Shown: positions 36,824 to 48,800 of the stretch, one piece after another
Layout of the letters: every line of letters starts with the position of its first letter
Numbering within the stretch: position 1 is the first letter of the stretch
Assembly (NCBI GenBank): GCA_964017045.1
Contig: OZ024806.1
Coordinates: 6,282,488 to 6,346,487 of the forward strand
Direction of reading: 5' to 3'
From: Omphiscola glabra
Taxonomy: Eukaryota > Mollusca > Gastropoda > Lymnaeidae
Length of the DNA stretch: 64,000 nt
Program-made: the position numbers and the translations under genes
The notes under the pieces: model-generated
The model's database searches: none
Told to the model about the DNA's origin: nothing
What the model saw: only the letters and a program-made list of their open reading frames with translations

Positions 36824-39800
36824 CTGTGATGGAGATAAATAATATAACAAGATAAAAAGTTGCATCAAGATTTCATTGAAACAATCATGAATAAAAGATG
36901 GGGGGATCAAACCAGAGACGTTCACATTTTAGCAAAGTGCCCTAACAAACACAGCTGACAAGCTGTTACATTTACTTGTTATATTTAAACATTTTAAGTT
37001 ATCTCTCACCAAATGTCTCATTAGATTTCACTACAGTCACCAGTTGAGTTTCGGCTGTTGGAATAATTTCTGAATAATATATTAATAAATAATATGATAA
37101 AATACTTAGATATATATATAAAATTGACCAACAATGTGAGTTTTTCAAAAAGGTAAATCTTGAAGAACTCTGACAACCCGAAAGATACCGACCTCCAGGA
37201 TCTGATGCAGATCAGGGGACGTGCACCAGTGGAGCACGCTTGGGTTTGTGGTCACAGTTGCCATAAAGCGTGAGTAATCCATGTAGATCTGCTTGTACTT
37301 GATTACATCATCAGGCAGAGTTTGGCTCAGCTCTGGATGACGGATAACAAGGCGTCGCAGCTGTTTCAGGAAAGAGAGAGCATTCAAGTAGTCAAGGTAC
37401 ATACTTACGTAAGTGGTGATGGCTCAGTGATGAGCAAGAAAATATCTAAAACTCAATTGTTGACACATTGGTAAGTACCAGCCCATCAAGCATCCACTTA
37501 GTGCATGCTATCAAGAACATAAAATACAAAGAACCAGCACTAGCAAGAGCCTACCTACCAAGATCTGGTACTAAGAAGTACCAGCACTAGCAAGTGCCTA
37601 TTTAAGGTACCAAGAAACAGCACTAGAAGTACTTAAATGCTAAAAACCTATCAAGATCCTGCACTATCAAGTACCACCTATCAAGATCCTGAACTATCAA
37701 GTACCCATGATGCACCTACCCTGCTGATTTTCATTTGCATCTCTGCCCAAGTGACAATATTCTCCAAGGTCTCAAAGATCCTCTGAACAAACTGCTCAAG
37801 GGGATCATGCAAGAAGCTGCTGTGTGGTGACTGATCAATCCTCTCTAACTCCATAACACAGTAGTTCAGGGACTCCTCGATCTAAAACAGAGAATAGTAA
37901 AAAAAAACATTTTAAAACTTACAAATCATGTTCATGTTATATGTGCAGACCTATTTACCCTTGTTTTCAGCTGCCAAAAATGTAGTTTCAAGCTCCAAAG
38001 AGTAGTTTGGTCAATAATACATGTATTATGATTTACTATCAAGGCATTGAAATATGACATAATCCTTAGATTTAATTTGCAATCGTTACATAAATTAAAT
38101 TTCTGAAAGTGAAACACTGCATCTTTAGTAATGAATGGTCAAATAGATTTGTTGGGGGATTCATCTGGTCATCCTCTGGTCATCCTCTGGTCATAGCTCT
38201 GGTCGTTTCTCTGATCATAGCTCTGGTCATTCCTCTGGTCAAAGCTCTGGTCAATTCCTCTGGTCTTAGCTCTGTTCATTCATCTGGTCATAGCGCTGGG
38301 CATTCCTCTGGTCATAGCTCTGGTCATTCCTCTGGTCATAGCTCTGGTCATTCCTCTGGACATTCCTCTGGTCATAGCTCTGGTCATTCCTCTGGTCATA
38401 GCTCTGGTCATTCCTCTGGTCATTCCTCTGGTCATAGCTCTGGTCATTCCTCTGGTCAAAGCTCTGGTCAATTCCTCTGGTCTTAGCTCTGTTCATTCAT
38501 CTGGTCATAGCGCTGGTCATTCCTATGGTCATAGCTCTGGTCATTTCTCTGGTCTTAGCTCTGGTCATTCCTCTGGTCATTCCTCTGGTCATTCCTCTGG
38601 TCATTCCTCTGGTCATTCCTCTGGTCATAGCTCTGGTCATAGCTCTGGTCATAGCTCTGGTCATAGCTCTGGTCATTCCTCTGGTCATAGCTCTGGTCAT
38701 TCCTCTGGTCATAGCTCTGGTCATAGCTCTAGTCATTGCTCTGTACATAGCTCTGGTCATAGCTTTGGTCATTCCTCTGATCATAGCTCTGGTCATTCCT
38801 CTGGTCATTCCTCTGGTCATTCCTCAGTTCATAACTCTGAATGAAAACTTTGTATCAGAGTAGATCTTATAATTTCACACGTTTCATCTTAATTAATATA
38901 TAGAACAGTCTTTTTTTCATGACTATAGGTTCTAGGTTCGCTATACAGTCACCTCAAAAGTGTCTCCATGCACTCACCTCAAAAGTGTCACTTAACAGTC
39001 ACCTCAAGAGTGTCACCATATGCTCACCTCAAAAGTGTCTCCTTACACTCACCTTAAAAGTGTCACTTTACACTCACCTCAAAAGTGTTGCCATATGCTC
39101 ACCTCAAAAGTGTCACCAAGCAGATGGATTGTAACAGGAGTCTCCCCTTCAATCAGGGGTTTAAGCTTGGACTGGACGGTTAGTGTTAGTGATGTACATT
39201 GTTGACACACCTGCAGAATGGACAGTCAAATATTTACAATGTTGACACACCTGCAGAATGGACAGTCAAATATTTACAATGTTGACACACCTGCAGAATG
39301 GACAGTCAAATATTTACAATGTTGACACACCTGCAGAATGGACAGTCAAATATCCCTGGAAATGGAACATTTTAAAGGCACATGTTCACTTTCATGTAGT
39401 GAGTTGAAACAAGTGAAGAGATCAACTTCAAAGAAAATATAGACAGGAAAAAACAGTTGCAGGAAGAAATCATTCAGTTACTTCCTTAAATAAGATTCAG
39501 TGTATCAAATGGTGTGATCTTCTAGTCTAGTTAGTCTGTCTCTGGTTAGTCTGTGACTGAACAGTCTGTGTCTAGTTAGTCTATCTCTGGTTAGTGTGTG
39601 ACTGACCAGTCTGTGTCTAGTTAGTCTGTCTCTGGTTAGTCTGTGACTGACCAGTCTGTGTTTAGTTAGTCTATTTATGGGTAGTCTGTGTCTGGTTAGC
39701 CTGTGCCCGAGCAGTCTGCATCTTTTTGGTAGTATGTCAAGTTTGTCTCTGGTAAGTCTGAGTCTGTTCCATTGTTCTCTAGTAAACATTAGTCCTTTAA

Positions 39801-42800
39801 AAGAAAGACAGGAAACAGCAGCTAGTAGATATCATTCAAATGCTTCATTAAATAAGATTCAGTGCATCAGATGCTGCTCAATGTGGGTGGCCCAAGCAAC
39901 AAGAGTGTACCTACTATATGCTGGTTAGACCAAATATTTATTAGACATGACTACCAAAGACCAGAGACAAACTAACCAGATCGACTGGTCAGTCACAGAA
40001 TAACCTAATAATGGCAGGTAATGAAAAAAAATTTAATTCTGTACAATGGACTCTGCCCTGGCCTTGTTGAGTATGACATGCAGTACTCACCTCATCATAT
40101 TCACTCTGTACATTGGACTCTGCCCTGGCCTTGTTGAGTATGACATGCAGTACTCACCTCATCATATTCACTCTGTACATTGGACTCTGCCTTGGCCTTG
40201 TTGAGTATGACATGCAGTACTCACCTCATCATATTCATTCTGTACATTGGACTCCGCCCTGGCCTTGTTGAGTATGACATGCAGGTTCTTCTGTTTCTCA
40301 ATGGCCCTGATTGACATGAGGCTGGCAAGGGTCAAGGGCAGTGCATCCCCAAACTCGACCCCAAGTACTTCCTCTATCTGCCTCCAGTGCCTGGCTTTGA
40401 CCGACTGACTGCGAAACTCGATGATAAAGTTGAGCCACCTGAGCATGATGTCCATCTAGTAGTGAATATCAAAACATAAATTGGTGAGACTGCGCAAATT
40501 CAACTGCAATTTAACTTGGTGAGATTGTGCAAGTTCAACTGACATTTAACTTGGTGAGACTATCAAAGTTCAACCTGACATGAGGGAATCCATCAAAAAA
40601 AAAATGGCAACAAAGAAAAGTTGTTTTTCCACACAAAAATCTTGTTTTAAATAAATGAAATCTTAGATTTACTGTTTTAAATAAATGAAATCTTAGATTT
40701 ACTGTTTTAAATAAATGAAATCTTAGATTTACTGTTTTAAATAAATGAAATCTTAGATTTACTGTTTTAAATAAATGAAATCTTAGATTTACTGTTTTAA
40801 ATAAATGAAATCTTAGATTTACTGTTTTAAATAAATGAAATCTTAGATTTACTGTTATAAGTAAATGAAAAACAATTTGATTTTTTTTTTTAATAAAGGG
40901 GGATAACAAGACAACCCCGTCACTGTGTTCCAAACTAAGACTAATCCCCAGGGAACTGACTGCAACAAAAAGAGCATTGTATTGAAATGTATCAGTTCTA
41001 CTGCTGTCTTCATTTCTACTGCTGTCTTCATTTCTACTGCTGTCTTCATTTCTACTGCTGTCTTCATTTCTACTGCTGTCTTGTCTAGAAAATATCATTG
41101 TATTTGATTAAATAATGATTTTCTAGCATTGCTGTAATTAAACATAAAAATACACATAGTTGTACCAACCAACATATTAGTACAACCCAAAATAGTTGTA
41201 CAAACCAACAATAATTGTACCAACCAACATATTAGTACAACCCAAAATAGTTGTACAACCCAAAATAATTGTACAAACCAACAATAATTGTACCAACCAA
41301 CATATTAGTACAACCCAAAATAATTGTACAAACCAACAATAATTGTACCAACCAACATATTAGTACAACCCAAAATAGTTGTACAAACCAACAATAATTG
41401 TACCAACCAACATATTAGTACAACCCAAAATAATTGTACAAACCAACAATAGTTGTACCAACCAACATATTAGTACAACCCAAAATAATTGTACAAACCA
41501 ACAATAATTGTAACAACCAACATATTAGTACAACCCAAAATAATTGTACAAACCAACAATAATTGTACCAACCAACATATTAGTACAACCCAAAATAGTT
41601 GTACAAACCAACAATAATTGTACCAACCAACATATTAGTACAACCCAAAATAATTGTACAAACCAACAATAGTTGTACCAACCAACATATTAGTACAACC
41701 CAAAATAATTGTACAAACCAACAATAATTGTAACAACCAACATATTAGTACAACCCAAAATAATTGTACAAACCAACAATAATTGTACCAACCAACATAT
41801 TAGTACAACCCAAAATAATTGTACAAACCAACAATAATTGTACCAACCAACATATTAGTACAACCCAAAATAATTTTACAAACCAACAATAATTGTACCA
41901 ACCAACAGAATAGTACACACCAACATAATTGTACAAATAACATATAGTTGTACAAACCTACACAGTTGAACAAGTGACGTGCAGTAACAATATTACAGTG
42001 CATAGTACCTTTTCTCCAAAAACTGTGACAACTGAGTTTTTTGGCAGGACTTTCTCCAACTTGTTGCAGGCCTCCATGTATTTGAATGTGTAGTTGTTGA
42101 TCTTCTGGATGTCCAGAGTCACAAAACTTTGCTGAAATTCAAACAGAAAGTTTTTGAAAAAATGCAGAAAAATGTCCGGGGGCACAAAATGAAACTTTTA
42201 ATTATTATTTAAAACCCTTAAAAAAAATTAATGAAAAGTTTCCATTAACGAGGACACTGACATGTTTCCACTGGTTTAACTTTGTGTCCCAGTCTGCCAT
42301 CAACAGCCAGAGGTTTCTTGTGTTGACATAACGCGAGGACAATTGAAACAGTTCTCGAAAGTGGCTCTCTGGTTTCTGGTAATGGATAAACATTTTCTTG
42401 AAAGTAGATCAAACAAAATTAAATTAATTAAATTCCAATGTGGGGCTGAAAAACATGCATACAAGTAACACACTTTATAAGAATATAACTTAAAGCTTCC
42501 CCCTGCCCCAGGCTCGCAAATGCACTGAACTATATTAATATTCAAATGACCCCCTCGCTTTTACACTGCAGACTTCGTTCACCATCAAATATGTCAGAAT
42601 ACAAAAGAAAATATTATGCATCAAATGCACTTGCAATAATTTTTTTGAAAGAGTGTCATTTAGCTCAGTTATCAGGAATTTTATTTGGATGAAACATATC
42701 ATATTTTCTTCTCTTTCCCTTGAAAAACAGGAAAAACTTGTTTTTGGGGGTTGGAAGGTGGGGCTGAAAATTTGAAACTAGTCTATGCACCATGTTTCAG

Positions 42801-45800
42801 CTCAATAGGATGATGGAAAGTGGGTCAATTAGCTGTCTGAATATTTGTAAGCCACAAACAAAAGTGAAGTTAATATAAACGATTTAAAAATGGAATGAGA
42901 TCATCACAAAGGAGACTATAGTTCAGAGATGTGCATTATTTTGTTGTCACATGTTTTAATATTTTTTAAGCAAATGATGGGGATAGATGAATCTAGTTAA
43001 CTGCAGATATTGTTTGTGTGCTTTAAAGCATGGAAAACAAGCATTGTTCAACTTTTTTGTAGTTAAGAATCGTTTTTTAATTATAGCTGAAACATTTTTC
43101 AAATTCAAATTTAATTTGATCAATAATTCTGTTGTGCCTAAAAAATGTTGCTGTAGGTTTGTTAAATAAGAATGATACTGAGAAGATTTGCATAGCCCCT
43201 GTCCAAGGTCAGATAAGCACGGCCCCTTTTCAAGCCCCTGTCCAAGGACAGATTAGCATGGCCCCTGACCAAACTTTTATGGCACTATTTTTGGATGAGA
43301 ATAGGTTGAAAAGTGCAAGCCAAACATAAGTTTGCATTTAGAAATAAGCCAATACTCCTTTACACTGGTCACAAACTCACCCCTAAATATCTTTGAATTT
43401 CCCTGACAAAATTAGCTTTGGTCACATAGGACCTGACCAATTCTTCAGCCTCCGTTAGTGCCTGCTTCACTTCCAGGACGTCTGCCTTGCCATCCAAAAA
43501 CAGACTGTTCTCTGCCATTGGTTTCAGGACTTTTTTTACCTTTCAAATAAAAGAAATTACGTTAAATTATTTGTATGTGATAAAAGTACCTAATTATGTT
43601 AAATTTTTTGTATGTGATGAAAGTAATTTTGTTAAATTATTTGTATGTGATAAAAGTAATTATGTTAAATTATTTGTATGTGATAAAAGTAATTTGTTAT
43701 GTGGTAGTGTAGGCCCTGTTTTTTTTATATCGCGCCCTACACCAACACAGTATTGTAATTTCACCTTGCCCAACACGGGATCGGAATGTTGACCTCGGGT
43801 CAATTTCACCCCATGCAGGCTGACCGGCGGCTTTCCCTCATCGCGTAGAATTAGAATACTTAAATAGTGGGAACCACTATGTGTGCTTTAGTACTAAGTT
43901 AAATAATTTATATCTCGGGAACCATAGTGAATTAAATTATAAATGATATCTAGTTGGGAAGGGGAGTTTATTTGCTATACTTTAGTATATTTACACAAGT
44001 CTCCATCGTTATAGGGTATTTTAATTTTTAGTAATTAAGAGAGTTTTCACATTCATTCATGGGGGGTCCCAACCTATTTTATTTAAATATCTCAAAAAGT
44101 ATATTTTTATATTTCTATGAGTTATGTATCTTAGATAGCCCAGAACTAAAAAATAACACATTTAGTAATTAGGGATTTGGGTCTGGGATATCAACTTTAA
44201 TTAGGGTTGTAGTCTCCAGGGTTTGTCAGTTTACCACAGAAAATCTGTCAGAAGACAAGTTTTGGACTGTCGAAGTCGGGGCGTGACATCAGGTTTTCGG
44301 GATAGTTCGTGCACGACTATTTAAGGCGGGCACATTAGGGAGATTTTTATTTGAGGTTGGAACCGCATCCCTGAAGTGTGTCAGTGTTCATAGCGGCCCA
44401 TTTGGACGCTCTGTAAGTAGAAGCAAATACGCCTTTTTTTATTTCTGTCCTTGTAGACTGCATTACTTGTTAGGTGTTAGTAATGGAATATTTCTGTTCA
44501 TGACTTTATTAGGCAGTGTTTTAATCACTTGTTAGCTCCATTATTTGATGTGTAACAATGATATTGTGATAGTGGAACATACAACCGTTCACTGAATTCT
44601 TAAATGGAATTAGATACCAGGGTACGTGAGCTTAATATGCAACCATTATATCGCTCTGGGCACACATTCTGCAATGTGTTCAAAAGCTATTGATACAACA
44701 GTATACGACCAGCGAATATACGTACAACATGTGTAGTAGGCTACCTCCCCTGCCTTGTGCTATATTCTCACATAGAAAATGGTGCACGTGTTAGGAGACT
44801 ATTACCAGCTGTATTAATATAATTAGATATTTCGCAATTTACTTTTGTCTTAAAAAGACATAGCAATTTTAGTGATGCATGTATCTAACCAATGGCGGTT
44901 ATACCTTACACCATTTTTGTACCTGTCCTGCTATGGGTGCATCTTACATAGACCCTTTACATGGATGACAGTACCACAGTTAGACCTTTGTACTAGCCCT
45001 CACATCTCACACTGGTTCTTTTGTATAACATAGTGTACGTGCTGCAAGTTAAACACTGCCACATGATGTCCTTTTATAGTAACGAAACATTAAAACAATA
45101 TAATTTTAACTGCCAATTGTTTACCATGTAAGCATACTGTATTTTTTTAGTCAAGTAGATTTTGTCACACCCTGTATTTACAGGGTTAGTTAATATTCTT
45201 ATTTGTTAGCTGTTTTAGTCCATGTTAGTCAGGACATGGTTAATCTGTACTATTTGTTTCTTTGCAGGTATTGTCCCTTTCCTTTCCTGCACCCTTTCCT
45301 TTCCTTCTCTTTGTTAGTTTCCAAATAAAAGTTATAGTCCTCAAGACCTGAGTTTCTTTAGTGTATGGTAGTAAAACTGTAGCCACCATACCACCAACAT
45401 CACCACCACTTGGCTACAGTTTTTGGCACTGCGAGCAGGGTTTTAAACGAGTGTCACACACACACACACACACACACCACCCTCCAGTAGCCATATATCA
45501 ACTGTCATCATTTCACCACATTGCTACAGTTAAATTATTTATATGTGATAAAAGTAATTATGTTAAACTATTTGTATGTGAAAAAAGACATTTTGTTAAA
45601 TTATTTGTATGTGAGAAAAGAAATTATGTTAAATTATTTGTATGTAATAAAAGTAATTATGTTAAATTATTTGTACATGAAAAAAGTAATTATGTTAAAT
45701 TACTTATATGTGATAAAAGAAATTATATTAAATTATTTGTATGTGATTAAAAAAATAAAGTAAAATTGTCTGGTCTATTAGGTAGCAATTTATAAGAAGA

Positions 45801-48800
45801 AATTAAATCAACTTTATCTTTTTTAAATCCAAATGTGGTAAAACTAATACTAAAACTAAATCCCAGGATTAAAATTAGTAAACAGTTGTGTGGATGGGAT
45901 TATCAAATAGGGTTGTGCTGTATTCAATTGAAATGGGTCTTTCTTCTTTTCAAAAACTGAAAAAGCCTTCAAAGTTGGGGACATGTATTTTATTGTCAGT
46001 TGTTTTAAGGAGTGAAAAACAAAAACAAAAAAAATACAAACTAACAAAGACAAGAAAGCTTCTAAGCATTTTCCACAATTACAATTAACAAGCCGGACCT
46101 CATTCACCTCATTGATGGTCTCATTAGAAATTTTTTAAATCAATGAACATGGCTCAAATATTATAGTCTGCTAAGTATTTGATGAACTCATGCCATAACA
46201 GCTAGGTCAGAGGTCAATTAACAGCTATCTCAAAGCGCTCATGACGCCTTATGTACCCACTAGACAACCTCGCTCATCCGATAGTGGCAAACTCTCGATA
46301 CTGCGTATTCGCCTTGAGACTTACGGAAGGCGCACTTTTGCATTTGCTGGCCCAACAATTTGGAACACCCTTCCTGTCACTCTCAGAAAGAGCCAGACAC
46401 TGGAGTCCTTCAAAACTGATTTGAAAACACATCTATTTCGCAAACACCTGCTGGGGTGATGTTGTCTACCATCTTTTCCAGCTAGCTTATTATCTCCTAG
46501 ATGTATATTGGCTTGTGTTGTTTATGGTTGCAAGGTGATGTAATACTTTGAATGGGTATGCTCGTATGTAGTTTTTGTAATGTTGCGTTTTGTATTTCAA
46601 TGTGGTAAAATACAGATTGTTTCATTTCTCTTTTAATGTGGTTGACTTTGTACCGCGCTTCGAGCCTTTGGGGATGAAGCATAATTTTCAAATAAACTTT
46701 ATTATTATTAGGTCAAAGGTCAAAGACAGGCCATAATTGGTTTACACTACCTGCGACTGAATCCATGCCACATCCCTCTCCAGGCAGCGCTCTATTCCCT
46801 CAACCATTTCGTTCCTCTCTCTGAGGCACACATTCCCTGCATGGCGGACACTGGTCACTAGGTAGTGAGTGGACTCAAACGCCCTCCTGTCATCTTCATT
46901 GTGTGGAACAGCAAACCTGCTCATGGGAATAAATGGACTGAACAGACTGATGTCAGGCATTCAAGTTGTTGCAATATGTCTAACAGTAAAGCTAAAAATA
47001 AAAGCTATGTATGTACCAGCTATACATACAAATTACATATAAAAGATATTAATAAATTCAAGTCAATAACATAAGGTATGTCTTGTTTGCATTAAAGGAT
47101 GTATAGTTATGGTGTTAAGTAGGTTACTATAAGATAGAGATTGTAATTACAAATAGAAGCAGAGAAAATCCAGGGGGAATATTTTAGTTGAGAGGCATGA
47201 GGAAAAATCTAGATATGACCAGTCTAATTTATGCAAAGAGCCATTTTTGTGACAAGTCATGTCATTTTGTATTTTATTTATACAATTTATTTGAAGCTGT
47301 GTCAGGTTTTATATGATAATGTCATACATTTTTTGGCAGGAAATAAATGAGATGAAGAAAAAATTTCCTTGACATTAAGCTCAGTCTCCATTACCCCAAC
47401 TGACATTAAGCTCAGTCTTCATTACCCCAACTGACAAAAAGATCAGTCTCCATTACCAAAACTGACATTAAGCTCAGTCGCCATTACCCCAACTGACATT
47501 AAGCTCAGTCTTCATTACCAAAACTGACATTAAGCTCAGTCTTCATTACCCCAACTGACAAAAAGATCAGTCTCCATTACCAAAACTGACATTAAGCTCA
47601 GTCGTCATTACCCCAACTGACATTAAGCTCAGTCTTCATTACCAAAACTGACATTAAGCTCAGTCGCCATTACCCCAACTGACATTAAGCTCAGTCTCCA
47701 TTACCCCAACTGACAAAAAGATCAGTCTCCATTACCAAAACTGACATTAAGCTCAGTCTCCATTACCAAAACTGACATTAAGCTCAGTCTCCATTACCCC
47801 AACTGACATTAAGATCAGTCTCCATTACCCCAATTGACAGTATGCAAAGAAATTGATACCAAAGCTAGTGATCCATTCAATATTCAGCGGTTGACTAACT
47901 GTCCTAGCAAAATCCTTATAAGTCCACCACTCACACCCAAAGAACGCACACTGCAAGGAAAAGCAGACTCAAATTCTACTAGGACCCCAAAAGCTTTCTA
48001 TGACTATAGGCTATGCAGGCCACCTGTGTCCTCACAGTGTAATGTAGCCTCGGTCATCTTTGCATGAGAACAATGAACAATTCAATTAATTATACAAATA
48101 AATTACAATCAAAAATATAAATTAGATTACAGAAGCAAAAAAAAAGCTATATCAACTTACAGCAAGTGAAAAAGGTACATTCGTCAAAATACAAATATTA
48201 AATTACACACACATATTTATTTAACGTCTCGTAGAGCGAAAATCTCTCCTTCCCTCTCTCTATCTATCTTGATCTGTCTATGTTCAGAGAAGCATGCAGC
48301 CTATACATGGGCACCGAATCAGAAACATCCAAGAAGAAATTCCAAAACTATGGCAATCGAACGTAAACAACTTGACCCAATCAAGGCAGGTGTATGGAAT
48401 GACACAGCACATTCAATCAATGACATCTCTATCAAGGCCATACCAATGGTGACAAGTGGGGTGGCTAAAAATAATTCTATGTTGAAGTGAAAAATAGGCC
48501 AAGCCATACGCTATACTAGGCTATTTAACAGGCTGTCATGGCAATGAAGGTGGAAATGGAATGTAACACCCCCCCCCCCCCCCCCACACACACACAGAAT
48601 GTGCCCCATTCGTTTAAGATATAATCTCACCTGTCTATGATATTGTATAGGGAGATAATCTGATTGACATCTCTATTTTCCAGCAGACGTAAGATGTCTG
48701 GCAGTGAATCTGCTGTAGTCAGACGTATGTAGAGGGCGTCTAAAGCAGCAGGATGGCTCTCCAGAACAGTAATCAGGTTATCTAGTTTCTGTGATGTAAA

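Noticed and set aside
38109..38863. Ser-Ser-Gly-His, Val-Ile-Pro-Leu and Met-Thr-Arg frames
   Set aside because: Products of the 12-bp intronic repeat; all frames are open because the unit lacks stops.
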